Below the pieces are notes generated by a model. The model did not search any database. It was not told the DNA's origin and worked only from the letters and a program-made list of their open reading frames with translations. The position numbers and the translations under genes are program-made. A stretch of DNA of 64,000 nt from Delftia tsuruhatensis NBRC 16741. Lineage in GTDB: Bacteria > Pseudomonadota > Gammaproteobacteria > Burkholderiales > Burkholderiaceae_C. The DNA is taken from NCBI RefSeq assembly GCF_001571325.1, contig NZ_BCTO01000019.1, positions 215,989-279,988 of the forward strand. The letters run 5' to 3'. Positions 8,960 to 17,699 of this stretch are shown one piece after another; within the stretch, counting starts at the first letter, position 1, and every line of letters begins with the position of its first letter.

Positions 8960-9865
8960 ATGTTCGAAGCCAATCTATTCCAGGGCCAGCGCGTCCTGAT
9001 CACCGGGGGCGGCACGGGGCTGGGCCTGGCCATGGCGGCCAAGCTGGCGGAACTGGGCGCCGAGCTGCACCTGTGCGGCCGGCGGCATTCCGTGGTGCAG
9101 CAGGCCTGCGAGATGCTGAACAACGACACGGGCGCGCAGGCCTTTGCGCATGAACTCGACATTCGCCAGCCCGAGGCCGTGCACACCGTCATCGACCGCA
9201 TCTGGGCCGAACACGGCCCGCTGACGAGCCTGGTCAACAACGCGGCCGGCAACTTCGTCAGCCGCACCGAGGACCTGAGCATCAACGGCTTCCATGCCAT
9301 CTCGGACATCGTCTTCCGGGGCACCTTCTACGTCACCCAGGCCGTGGGCCGCCGCTGGATCGCCGAAGGGCTGTCGGGCTCGGTGCTGTCCATCGTCGTC
9401 ACCTGGGTGGATACGGGTTCGCCCTTCGTCGTGCCCTCGGCCATGTCCAAGGCCGGGCTGGACGCCATGACCAAATCGCTGGCCGTGGAATGGGGCCCCA
9501 AGCACATACGGTTCAACGCGATTGCACCGGGCGTGATTCCCACCCAGGGCGCCAGCCAGCGCCTGCGCCCCAGGATCGACGGCAACGAGGACTCGGCCGA
9601 CCGCCGCCGCCTGGACAACCCCACGCGCCGCCTGGGCACGGGCGAGGACATCGGCAACATGGCCGCCTTCATCCTGGCCCCGGGCAACACCTGGCTCAAC
9701 GGCCAGACCATCACGCTGGACGGCGGCGACGCCCTGGCCAACGGCGCCTACTTCACCGAATACCAGGCCTGGGACGATGCCGACTGGGCGCGCGCCCGGC
9801 AGATGGCCAAGGCCGCCAACCAGCCCAACGTCAACGATGGGGAGCAGGAGGCCACGCCCACATGA
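8960..9865 (+). CDS. Short-chain dehydrogenase, 2,4-dienoyl-CoA reductase-like
   Basis: 301-residue SDR with the NAD(P)-binding motif TGGGTGLG near residue 14 and NNAAGNF near residue 92. The usual catalytic Tyr is replaced: the active-site segment reads VPSAMSKAGLDAM (S-x3-K), the pattern of mitochondrial-type 2,4-dienoyl-CoA reductases, and is followed by SLAVEWGP as in that family. The enzyme probably acts on a CoA thioester. It is preceded by AAAGGAGA and overlaps the acyl-CoA synthetase gene (ATGA), so a CoA ester made by the neighbour is the likely substrate source. The C-terminal 40 residues are polar and variable. Confidence 0.85.
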   Translation: MFEANLFQGQRVLITGGGTGLGLAMAAKLAELGAELHLCGRRHSVVQQACEMLNNDTGAQAFAHELDIRQPEAVHTVIDRIWAEHGPLTSLVNNAAGNFVSRTEDLSINGFHAISDIVFRGTFYVTQAVGRRWIAEGLSGSVLSIVVTWVDTGSPFVVPSAMSKAGLDAMTKSLAVEWGPKHIRFNAIAPGVIPTQGASQRLRPRIDGNEDSADRRRLDNPTRRLGTGEDIGNMAAFILAPGNTWLNGQTITLDGGDALANGAYFTEYQAWDDADWARARQMAKAANQPNVNDGEQEATPT

Positions 9866-11367
9866 GCACCGCCGCCACGCCCCATTCCACCCTGGTCTTC
9901 GAACAGCGCACGCTGACCGGCGCCGCCCAGCAGCAGCGCGGCCGCCAGCTGGCCCAGGGCCTGCGCAGCCTGGGCCTGGCCGAAGGCGACGTGCTGGCCG
10001 TCTTCCTGCGCAACGGCATCGAATACGCCGACGTGGTCCATGCCTGCCGCATTGCGGGCATCTACTACTGCCCCGTCAACTGGCATTTCACGGCCACGGA
10101 GATCGACTACATCCTGGCCGACAGCGGCGCCCGCGCCCTCATCACCAGCCAGGACCTGCTCGACGGCCTCAAGGGCGAACTCTATGCGGACCTGCCCCGG
10201 CGCGTCGCCCACGCACGCGAGCCGGAGCAGGACTACGAAACCTGGCTGGCCGCCCAGGCACCCTACGATGGCCCGCTGGTCGCGCCGCGCGGCCACATGG
10301 CCTATACATCGGGCACCACGGGCCGCCCCAAGGGCGTGCTGCGCAAGGCGTTTCCCGTGGAAGAACTGCCCCGGCGCCTGGCCGTGAACCAGGCGCTGAT
10401 CGCCACCGCCTACGGCCTGCAGCCCGGCGCGCGCACCCTGCTGACCGCGCCCATCTACCACAGCGCGCCCAGCCTGTACTTCCAGAACGCGCTCATGCTC
10501 AGCGAGCTGGTGGTGCTGGAGCAGCGCTTCGACCCCGAGCGCTTCCTGCAGCTGGTGCAGGAGCACCGCATCGACACCGCCTACATGGTGCCCATCATGT
10601 ACGTGCGCCTGCTCAGGCTGCCGCGCGAAGTGCGCGAGCGCTACGACATCTCCTCGCTGCGCTTCATCGCCTCCACCGGCTCGCCCTGCGCGCCCGAGGT
10701 CAAGAAGGCCATGATCGAGTGGATGGGGCCCATCATCAATGAGACCTATGCCTCCAGCGAGTCGGGCCTGGTCACCTTCATCGGCTCGGCCGATGCCCTC
10801 ACCCACCCGGGCAGCGCGGGCCTGCCGCTGCAGGACGCCGAGGTCCGCATCCTCGACAGGCAGGGCCAGGCCCTGCCCACAGGCGAGGTCGGCCTGATCT
10901 ACGTGCGCCAGCCCGCCTATGCCGACTTCACCTACAAGGGCAACGATGAGGCCCGCCGCAAGATGGACCAGGGCGGCCTCATCACCCTGGGCGACATGGG
11001 CTACCTGGACGAGGAAGGCTTTCTCTACGTCTGCGACCGCGACTCGGACATGGTGATCTCCGGCGGCGTGAACATCTACCCGGCCGAGATAGAGAACGAG
11101 TTGCTCAGGCACCCCGGCATAGCAGACTGCGCCGTCATCGGCGTGCCCGATGCCGAGTACGGCGAACGGCTGCTGGCCCTGGTCGAGCCCGGCCAGTCAG
11201 GCACACTGCCCGAGGCCGAACTGAAAGAATGGCTGCGCGGCCGGCTGGCGGCCTACAAGCTGCCGCGCAGCTTCGTCTTCCAGCGCCTGCCCCGCGACGA
11301 CAACGGAAAGATCGCCAAAAGAAAGCTGCGCGACGCCCACTGGGGCGCGACGCAGCGCAAGATCTGA
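9862..11367 (+). CDS. AMP-dependent acyl-CoA synthetase/ligase
   Basis: 501-residue ANL-superfamily enzyme that adenylates a carboxylic acid and makes the CoA thioester. Motifs are the P-loop YTSGTTGRPKG near residue 147, NETYASSE, GDMGYLDEEGFLY with the following CDRDSDMVISGG hinge, YPAEIEN, and the C-terminal lysine region NGKIAKRKL. It overlaps the dienoyl-CoA-reductase-like SDR and is followed by a Bug receptor, so the three genes look like uptake, activation and reduction of one unsaturated or aromatic acid. The substrate is not readable from sequence. Confidence 0.9.
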   Translation: MSTAATPHSTLVFEQRTLTGAAQQQRGRQLAQGLRSLGLAEGDVLAVFLRNGIEYADVVHACRIAGIYYCPVNWHFTATEIDYILADSGARALITSQDLLDGLKGELYADLPRRVAHAREPEQDYETWLAAQAPYDGPLVAPRGHMAYTSGTTGRPKGVLRKAFPVEELPRRLAVNQALIATAYGLQPGARTLLTAPIYHSAPSLYFQNALMLSELVVLEQRFDPERFLQLVQEHRIDTAYMVPIMYVRLLRLPREVRERYDISSLRFIASTGSPCAPEVKKAMIEWMGPIINETYASSESGLVTFIGSADALTHPGSAGLPLQDAEVRILDRQGQALPTGEVGLIYVRQPAYADFTYKGNDEARRKMDQGGLITLGDMGYLDEEGFLYVCDRDSDMVISGGVNIYPAEIENELLRHPGIADCAVIGVPDAEYGERLLALVEPGQSGTLPEAELKEWLRGRLAAYKLPRSFVFQRLPRDDNGKIAKRKLRDAHWGATQRKI

Positions 11368-11400
11368 ACCCGCCAACACCGAAAGAGAAGGAGACAACGC

Positions 11401-12378
11401 ATGAACAAGGCCATTGCATTGCTGCTTGCCGCTGCGGCCACCGCAGCCGCAGCCCCCGGGTTCGCCCAGTCCGACTACCCCAGCAAGCCCATCAAGCTCA
11501 TCGCCCCGTATGCGCCGGGCGGCTCGGTCGATGTGCTGGCCCGCACCCTGGCCACGCACCTGTCCACCGAGCTCAAGCAGTCCGTGGTCGTGGAGAACCG
11601 GCCGGGCGCCAACACCATGATTGCCGCCTCGGCCGTGGCGCGCTCGCCGGCCGACGGCTACACCCTGCTGCTGGCCAGCAATGCCAGCATGGTGCTCAAC
11701 CCCCTGCTCTACAAGAAGCTGAGCTACAACCCCGACCGGGAACTGAAACTCACCAACATCCTGGCCGAGGCCCCGCTGGTGCTGGTCACCAACAGCCAGA
11801 CCGGCATCAAAAACGTGGCCGACCTCAAGGCCTACTCCAAGGCCCACGCGGGCAAGCTCAACTACAGCTCGGTCGGCCTGGGCAACCCGCTGCAGCTGAC
11901 CACCGAGCTGATCAAGTCCCGCCTGGACGTGGCCGCCACCCACATTCCCTTCAACGGCAGCGCCCCGGCCCTCACCGCCCTCATGGCCAACGACACCCAG
12001 CTCATGGTGGACGTGGCCGGCACCTCCCTGCCCCACATCAAGGCCGGCAAGCTGGTGGCCATTGCCACCACCGGGCCCGAGCGCTCGCAGTTCCTGCCGC
12101 AGACGCCCACCATTGCCGAATCGGGCGTGCCGGGCTTCAGGGCCTCCACCTGGTTCGGCATTGCCGTGCCCGCAGGCACGCCCGCGGACGCGCGCAACAC
12201 GTTGCAGGCCGCTGTCAACAAGGTCATGCTCAACCCCGAATTCGCCAGCGCCCTGGGCAACCAGACCCTGGCCGCCAGAAAGCCCCAGACCCAGGCCCAG
12301 CTAGACGACTTCCTGGCCGCTGACGGCCAGATGTGGCGCAAGGTGATCGCCGACAACGCGATTGCGCTGGAGAACTGA
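11401..12378 (+). CDS. TctC/Bug-family periplasmic receptor
   Basis: 325-residue tripartite tricarboxylate transporter-type receptor with a signal peptide ending in GFAQS. Family marks are YAPGGSVDVLAR near residue 37, VVENRPGANT, SPADGYTLL and ADLKAYSK. No TctA or TctB membrane gene is nearby, so it is one of the orphan Bug proteins typical of Burkholderiales. They sense or capture carboxylates, often in association with a catabolic operon. It follows the ligase gene by 33 bp with an AAGGAGA ribosome-binding site and presumably binds the acid processed by that operon. Confidence 0.9.
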   Translation: MNKAIALLLAAAATAAAAPGFAQSDYPSKPIKLIAPYAPGGSVDVLARTLATHLSTELKQSVVVENRPGANTMIAASAVARSPADGYTLLLASNASMVLNPLLYKKLSYNPDRELKLTNILAEAPLVLVTNSQTGIKNVADLKAYSKAHAGKLNYSSVGLGNPLQLTTELIKSRLDVAATHIPFNGSAPALTALMANDTQLMVDVAGTSLPHIKAGKLVAIATTGPERSQFLPQTPTIAESGVPGFRASTWFGIAVPAGTPADARNTLQAAVNKVMLNPEFASALGNQTLAARKPQTQAQLDDFLAADGQMWRKVIADNAIALEN

Positions 12379-12405
12379 AGACCGAAAAGGTGATGAACTA
12401 AGGGC

Positions 12406-12712
12406 CTAAGGGCCGGACACCTCGGCCTGCTCCACGAAGCGCAGCAGGCTGGCCCTGAGGAACTCGGTCATCACCTTGACGGCATGGGAGGGCCGGCGGT
12501 CCTCGGCCGTGATGATGTACAGCCGGTCGCCCAGGCCGGACACCGTCCAGTCCGGGCACACGCGCTGCACCGCGCCCGATCGCAGCTCGTCCATCACCAT
12601 GTAGTTGGGCAAGGTGGCCACGCCGCTGCCCCGGAGCATGGACTGCTTGAGGAAGGGGAAATGCTCGCTGGTGATGCAGGGCTCGCACTTGAGTGCAATC
12701 TCCTGCTGCCCC
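12406..12712 (-). pseudogene. Detached 3' end of a LysR regulator gene
   Basis: The coding frame matches the C-terminal third of the LysR protein encoded at 13484-14395, from the chain QEIALKCEPC onward, and ends EQAEVSGP followed by TAG. It has no start of its own. Joining this piece to codons upstream of 13787 would give an uninterrupted 304-residue LysR protein. This is therefore probably the original gene end, separated from its 5' part by an insertion that also left a second copy of the 3' region. It is very unlikely to be expressed as protein. Confidence 0.85.
12424..12712. repeat. 289-bp direct repeat, copy 1
   Basis: Aligned by eye against 13499-13787, this segment shows six substitutions in 289 positions and no gaps. 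It starts at GGCCTGCTCCACG and ends at CTGCTGCCCC. It covers the 3' part of the LysR gene. The two copies flank 786 bp of AT-richer unique DNA. Confidence 0.95.
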
Positions 12713-12757
12713 CAGCTTCGGAATCAGCAGTTTACGGTTGAAGTATCTTCAATTTAT

Positions 12758-13207
12758 TTAATTAACAAACCACTGCATCGTGGCGTTATTCAAATTTCGG
12801 CTTTGCAATGAGCCATTACTACGGACAACGTGAGACTCTGCATACTGCCCAAGTGTGTTTGCTGCATAGTGGACCGAAATTGGCTGACCCGAAACCGCCC
12901 CAAAAGTTGAGCCCACACGAAGATCTATACCAAGCCCCATTTCACCGATACAGACTACAGCTTGCGTTGCATCTGTTTTTATAGAGACCTGTGTGCAATT
13001 AATAGACCAGCTATGATTCCAAGCAGCACTGGAGTCAACTATATGCACTTTTACGCTAGAGCCATTTTTTAATGCACCACGTAGCGTCTGCAATGATCCT
13101 GCTGTTGGCGATCCATTTGCATCATGGGCATAAACCAGATTCCAGGCGTGCGAAGCACCAGCAGAAACCATGATTGCTGTGGCAAAGATGAATTTTTTAA
13201 TGACCAT
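12758..13207 (-). CDS. Small exported hypothetical protein, foreign composition
   Basis: 149-residue protein with an N-terminal signal (KKFIFATAIMVSAG, cleavage near SHA) and a mature part of about 128 residues with two cysteines (SINCTQ and VVCIG) that could form a disulfide. The segment TLRGALKNGSSVKVHIVD resembles the LxxAxxxGxxVxV pattern of small exported proteins such as VirK, but I cannot assign a family. A strong GGAGGAG ribosome-binding site precedes the ATG. The gene is much more AT-rich than its neighbours and sits between two copies of a LysR fragment, so it was probably acquired horizontally. A TTGAAG-TAT-CTTCAA hairpin follows the stop at 12738-12752. Confidence 0.75.
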   Translation of the reverse strand: MVIKKFIFATAIMVSAGASHAWNLVYAHDANGSPTAGSLQTLRGALKNGSSVKVHIVDSSAAWNHSWSINCTQVSIKTDATQAVVCIGEMGLGIDLRVGSTFGAVSGQPISVHYAANTLGQYAESHVVRSNGSLQSRNLNNATMQWFVN

Positions 13208-13483
13208 TTATACTCCTCCGTGTGAAATGGATTTTTATCTTATCGGCACTCAATTGCGCCAATTATTTAAAAAACCGGACCAAATGGCCTCAATTAATTC
13301 ACTTGAAAGTAATGAAATGTGCTATTAGTTTTCAGCCGACGCGAGCAATTAAGTAGCCAGTAGTTGCACAAGCACCGCAAAGACTTGGAATGCGCAGTCC
13401 TCTCAAAATCTTTTGCAGCCGTCCATCGTCAAGCAAAGAGGATCGGGGCAGCGTTAGATTGCGGCCGCACCAACTCTGAAAAT

Positions 13484-14395
13484 CTAAAGATGATCCCCGG
13501 CCTGCTCCACGAAGCGCAGCAGGCTGGCCCTGAGGAACTCGGTCATTACCTTGACGGCATGCGAGGGCCGGCGGTCCTCGGCCGTGATGATGTACAGCCT
13601 GTCGCCCAGGCCGGACACCGTCCAGTCCGGGCACACGCGCTGCACGGCGCCCGATCGCAGCTCGTCCATCACCATGTAGTTGGGCAAGGTGGCCACGCCG
13701 CTTCCCCGGAGCATGGACTGCTTGAGGAAGGGGAAATGCTCGCTGGTGATGCAGGGCTCGCACTTGAGCGCAATCTCCTGCTGCCCCTTTTTCACCGAGA
13801 CGGCATAGGTCTTGCCGTCGCCGGGCGGCGTCAGCAGCACGCCGTGGGGAATCTCGGCGGGGTCATGGAACGGCCGCGCCTTGGCATAGGCGCTGCTGGC
13901 GTACAGGCCAAAGCCCACCGGCCCCAGATCGCGGGCCACCAGGTGCTCCTGCACGTCGCGCGCCACGCGCACGGCCACATCCACCTGGGCGCTCATGGGA
14001 TCGCTCACCCGGTTGGAGAACAGCACGCGGATGCGCACCTGCGGGTGCCGTTTCTGGAAGGCCAGCAGCATGTCGGCCAGGTACAGCTCGCCCAGGCCCG
14101 TGGGAATGCTCAGCCGCACCGAGCCCGTCACCACATGCTGCAGCGCGTCGATGGCGCCCTGCGCCGCCTCCACCTCCTGGATGATGCTGCGCCCGTGCTC
14201 GTACAGCACCTCGCCCGCCGCCGTCAGCAAAAAGCTGCGCGTCGTGCGGTGCAGCAGGGTCACGCCCAGCGCCGTCTCCAGCGCCTTGAGCTCCTTGCTC
14301 ACCTTGGAGCGCGTGATGTCGCGCTTGCGCGCCGCAGCGCTGAGGCTGCGCGCGTCCACGATCTCTACGAAATTGCGGATGAGGTTGATGTCCAT
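13484..14395 (-). CDS. LysR-family transcriptional regulator with replaced C-terminus
   Basis: 303-residue regulator. The winged HTH is at residues 1-60 (DARSLSAAARKRDITRSKVSKEL) and the effector-binding domain follows. Start 14395 (MDINLIRNF) is preferred over an in-frame ATG at 14446. The last residues after FVEQA read GDHL, whereas the detached copy at 12406 ends EVSGP, so the final codons come from inserted DNA. All secondary-structure elements should still be present, and function may survive. It is the closest regulator to the preceding SDR-ligase-Bug operon and to the following Bug gene, and could serve either. Confidence 0.88.
   Translation of the reverse strand: MDINLIRNFVEIVDARSLSAAARKRDITRSKVSKELKALETALGVTLLHRTTRSFLLTAAGEVLYEHGRSIIQEVEAAQGAIDALQHVVTGSVRLSIPTGLGELYLADMLLAFQKRHPQVRIRVLFSNRVSDPMSAQVDVAVRVARDVQEHLVARDLGPVGFGLYASSAYAKARPFHDPAEIPHGVLLTPPGDGKTYAVSVKKGQQEIALKCEPCITSEHFPFLKQSMLRGSGVATLPNYMVMDELRSGAVQRVCPDWTVSGLGDRLYIITAEDRRPSHAVKVMTEFLRASLLRFVEQAGDHL
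13499..13787. repeat. 289-bp direct repeat, copy 2
   Basis: Second copy of the LysR 3' segment, here still fused to the rest of the gene. It differs from 12424-12712 at six positions. The 276 bp between the small exported gene and 13483 contain no convincing gene, only AT-rich leader sequence and a stretch open on the minus strand (to 13332) of unknown origin. Confidence 0.95.
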
Positions 14396-14546
14396 GGCTT
14401 GAGAGCGGCAGGTCAGGCGGTCCGCCTTGTTCGCGGCCGCAGGCAACGCACCCGGACCGCCACCCCCGGACTATGGCACCGTCACGACGCCTGGCCCCGC
14501 CACCCGTGGGCGCCGGGACACAGGGCTTTCCCCGGTGCCCGCTGCA

Positions 14547-15551
14547 TCAGTCCAGGCTGATCTGCGACGAAGAGGCCACCTGCTTCCAGGTCGTCACATC
14601 CTTGAGGATCACCGCGCCGAACTGCTCCGGCGTATTGGCCACCACCGTGCCGCCCAGCTCTGCCAGGCGCTGGCGCAGCTGCGGATCGGCCAGGGCCTGC
14701 ACGCTGGCCTTGTGCAGCTTGTCGCGGATGTCCTTGGGCAGGTCCTTGGGCGCCAGCAGGCCATTCCAGGCCTGCACGGCGTAGCCGGGCACGCCGGACT
14801 CTGCAAAGGTCGGCACATCGGGCAGCTCGCTGCTGCGCTGGGCCGTGGCCACGGCCAGCGGGCGGATCTTGCCGGACTTGATGTGCGGCAGCGAGGCCGG
14901 CAGCGGCTCCCACAGCATGGACACCTGGCCGCCGATCAGATCGGTGAAGGCCGGGCCAGCGCCACGGTAGGGCACATGCATGATCTGCACGCCCGCCTTG
15001 GCCTTGAACAGCTCCATGGCCAGATGGCCCAGACCGCCCGCGCCCGAGGACGCATACGACAGATGGCCCGGCTGCGCCTTGGCCAGCGCGATCAGCTCCT
15101 TCAGATTCGCCGCCTTGACCGAGGGATGCACGCTGAGCACGCCCGGCACCGTGATCACCTGGGTGATGGGCGTGAAATCCTTCACCGCGTCATAGGGCAG
15201 CTTGGTGTAGACGGCCGGATTCGTGCCGTGCGTGCTGGACGTGGCGCCCAGCAGCGTATAGCCGTCCGGCTTGGCATCGGCCACGAAGCGCGTGCCCAGC
15301 GAGCCACCGGCACCGGCCTTGTTCTCCACGATCACCGAGGCGCCCAGCACCTTGCCCAGCTGCTGCGCGAACAGGCGGTTCACCACATCGGCCGTGCCGC
15401 CGGGCGGAAACGGCACGATCAGGCGGATGGGCTCGGCCGTGGGCCAGCCGGCATCGGCAGCCAGGGCCGACTGCGCGGGCGCCAGGGCGCCCAGGGCCAG
15501 GGCCGCCGTGGTTGCAGACAGGCTGCGGATCATGAAATTGCGGCGTTGCAT
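14547..15551 (-). CDS. TctC/Bug-family periplasmic receptor
   Basis: 334-residue orphan tripartite-tricarboxylate-type receptor with a signal peptide (RRNFMIRSLS..., ending ALAAD). Core motifs are VPFPPGGTADVVNR, VIVENKAGAGG and SKPDGYTLL-like AKPDGYTLLG. Start 15551 has a GAGGAGA ribosome-binding site; the open frame continues far upstream only as a shadow of the hydrolase gene. It lies 79 bp downstream of an alpha/beta hydrolase on the same strand, probably one operon for uptake and hydrolysis of an ester or amide. There are no TctAB partners. Confidence 0.9.
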   Translation of the reverse strand: MQRRNFMIRSLSATTAALALGALAPAQSALAADAGWPTAEPIRLIVPFPPGGTADVVNRLFAQQLGKVLGASVIVENKAGAGGSLGTRFVADAKPDGYTLLGATSSTHGTNPAVYTKLPYDAVKDFTPITQVITVPGVLSVHPSVKAANLKELIALAKAQPGHLSYASSGAGGLGHLAMELFKAKAGVQIMHVPYRGAGPAFTDLIGGQVSMLWEPLPASLPHIKSGKIRPLAVATAQRSSELPDVPTFAESGVPGYAVQAWNGLLAPKDLPKDIRDKLHKASVQALADPQLRQRLAELGGTVVANTPEQFGAVILKDVTTWKQVASSSQISLD

Positions 15552-15630
15552 GAGATTTTTCTCCTCGTTGAAATTCTTCGGGACCAGCACCGGCCAGTCA
15601 TCGGCCAGCGACCCGCCAGTAACCCGCCAG

Positions 15631-16620
15631 TCATCGGCCCAGGCGCTCCAGCCAGGCCAGCACCCGGCCCAGCACCTCGTCGCCATTGGTGTCCAGCATG
15701 CAGAAATGCGAATTGCCGGTGATGCCTGCGGCCGGCAGGTCCAGCACCTCGGCACGGCCGCCCAGGCGGCGCAGCAGCTGCCAATACACATCGGTCTGCG
15801 CGCGGTACTTCTGCCACTGCGGGCTGTGCGCGAAATGGTCGCCCCACACCGCCAGGTGCGGGATGGCCGAGGCAGGCGCGAAGGCATCCGCCCCCTGCTG
15901 ACCTTGCTGCCCTTCTTGCAGCACCGGCATGCCCGTAGGCTCCACCCCCACCACGGCGCGCACCAGGTGCGGCTTGCGGATGGCCGCATGCGCGGCAAAG
16001 CCACCGCCCTGGCTGTGGCCCATCACCACACAGGGGCCGAACTGCTCCAGCAGCGCGTCATAGGCCGCCATGGCCATGGCCTCATGCCCCAGCCAGCGCG
16101 GCACCATCTGCCGCACCAGGGCACCAAAATTCTCATGTGGAAACCGCTGGCCGACGAAGGGCTCGCCCAGGCTAAGGTCCACGCCTGAAGGCGCCGCATG
16201 GCCTATGCGAAACAGCGTCCACGCCTCCTCGGCACTGCGGAACACGGGCGCCTCGGCATAGATCTCGGGGAACATCGCCCAGCCCGCGCGGCCGCGCTCC
16301 ACGGCATCGCAGACCACCACGTCATGGCCGGCCTCCAGCAGGCGCCACAGCCAGCCCTGGCGCCCATCGGGCGTGGACTCCCACTGCGCCCCGGTCATGC
16401 CGCCGCCGTGCCACAGCAGCACCGGCAGGGGGCTGCGCGGACGCGCCAGCCGGTACTCCATGGCATACATCTGGCCCACGGCATAGCTGCCATTCATGTC
16501 CAGCGGCCGCTCGCCGCCGTTGCGCACCACTTCCCTGTGCTGGATCGGCAGATCCCGCACCGTGCGCTGCGCACCGCCAATGAAATGGCTTTGCATCTTC
16601 CTGAGGCAAACTTCAGGCAT
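15631..16620 (-). CDS. Alpha/beta hydrolase (esterase-like)
   Basis: 329-residue alpha/beta hydrolase with LLWHGGGMTG (oxyanion-hole region), nucleophile elbow GHSQGG near residue 205 and a likely catalytic His in the C-terminal GNSHFCMLD. There is no signal peptide, so it is cytoplasmic. Start 16620 has a GAGAGAAG sequence upstream; an ATG at 16596 is a possible alternative. It is transcribed with the downstream Bug receptor and divergently from a LysR gene, the usual layout of a LysR-controlled catabolic pair. The substrate is unknown. The 3' end lies in a direct repeat (GCCAGTCATCGGCC at 15593 and 15626). Confidence 0.85.
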   Translation of the reverse strand: MPEVCLRKMQSHFIGGAQRTVRDLPIQHREVVRNGGERPLDMNGSYAVGQMYAMEYRLARPRSPLPVLLWHGGGMTGAQWESTPDGRQGWLWRLLEAGHDVVVCDAVERGRAGWAMFPEIYAEAPVFRSAEEAWTLFRIGHAAPSGVDLSLGEPFVGQRFPHENFGALVRQMVPRWLGHEAMAMAAYDALLEQFGPCVVMGHSQGGGFAAHAAIRKPHLVRAVVGVEPTGMPVLQEGQQGQQGADAFAPASAIPHLAVWGDHFAHSPQWQKYRAQTDVYWQLLRRLGGRAEVLDLPAAGITGNSHFCMLDTNGDEVLGRVLAWLERLGR

Positions 16621-16728
16621 AACAGGGCTTCTCTCGCATGCCGCCATGCTAGGCATGCCCCGCCTTGGTGCTGTGCCGATTGCGGCGGCGCTGTGCCGGA
16701 TCAGCACAGTCCTGCACCCACCCTACCC

Positions 16729-17664
16729 ATGCACGAACTCAACCTCAAACTGCTGCAGGACCTGCAGGCCCTGGCCGACACCGGCAGCCTCTACAAGGCC
16801 GCCGAGCGCCGCCACATCACCCACCCTGCCTTTGGCCGCCGCATCCGCGCGCTGGAGGAATGGGCGGGCACGCCCCTGGTCGAGCGCGGCCACCAGTCCA
16901 CCACGCTCACGGCCGCCGGCAAGACGCTGCTGGCCTCGGCCCATGAAGTGCTGGGCATCCTGGAGCAGACCCACGGCCTGCTGCAGCGCCCCCTCCGCAC
17001 GCGCGATGAAACCATCACCATCGCGGCCGGCCGCACGCTGTCGCACACCGTCCTGCCGGGCATCATCACCGCCCTCAACCAGGCCATGCCCCAGCTGTGC
17101 TGGAAAGTGGTCACTACCAGCCTGGACTACGGCGTGGAAATGCTGCTGCAAGGCAAGGTGGACCTGCTCATGTGCCACGCCCAGCCCGCCATCGAAGGCA
17201 GCCTTCAGGGCCACCACCTGGCCTGGCTGCCCGTGGGCCAGGACACGCTGATCCCCGTCAGCATCCCCCTGGTCCCGCAACTGCCCAAGTACGCCCTGCC
17301 CGCCCACGGCGGCGGCCCGCTGGTGCCCTACCTGGACTACGCGCAAAGCATGTCCCTGGGCAAGATCCTGCGCAGCCACCTGCACGAGCTGTGCGACACC
17401 ACGCGCCTGCGCACCGTCTACGAGGCCGACCTGGCCGACTCCCTGCACGCCATGGTCCACCAGGGCCTGGGCCTGGCCTGGCTGCCGCTCACCCTGGTCA
17501 AGACCGACCTGACCGAGGGCCGCCTGGCCCGCGCGGCCGGGCCCGACAAGGACGTGCCCATCAACGTGCGGCTCTACCGGCGGCCTGCGGCGCAGAGCAA
17601 GCCGCTCACGCGCAGGGTGTGGGCGGGGTTGGAGAATCTTTATGGGAGGAGTCAGAAATCGTGA
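16729..17664 (+). CDS. LysR-family transcriptional regulator
   Basis: 311-residue LysR protein. The N-terminal HTH (TGSLYKAAERRHITHPAFGRRIRALEE) carries ITHPAFGRR where most members have ITQPAVSRQ. The effector domain follows (AAGRTLSHTVLPGI). It is divergent from the hydrolase-Bug operon across a 108-bp gap that must hold both promoters, so that operon is its probable target. Confidence 0.9.
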   Translation: MHELNLKLLQDLQALADTGSLYKAAERRHITHPAFGRRIRALEEWAGTPLVERGHQSTTLTAAGKTLLASAHEVLGILEQTHGLLQRPLRTRDETITIAAGRTLSHTVLPGIITALNQAMPQLCWKVVTTSLDYGVEMLLQGKVDLLMCHAQPAIEGSLQGHHLAWLPVGQDTLIPVSIPLVPQLPKYALPAHGGGPLVPYLDYAQSMSLGKILRSHLHELCDTTRLRTVYEADLADSLHAMVHQGLGLAWLPLTLVKTDLTEGRLARAAGPDKDVPINVRLYRRPAAQSKPLTRRVWAGLENLYGRSQKS

Positions 17665-17699
17665 GCAGTCAGTCTGACCCGTAGCGTTCGACCTTCACG

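Noticed and set aside
12398..12416. GGGCC-TAA-GGGCC-like hairpin after the Bug receptor at 12378.
   Set aside because: The segments are direct rather than complementary over most of their length; no stable terminator.
12398..12688. 96-residue minus-strand frame in the LysR 3' fragment.
   Set aside because: It is the wrong frame of the LysR remnant, and the same frame occurs in the second copy of the duplication.
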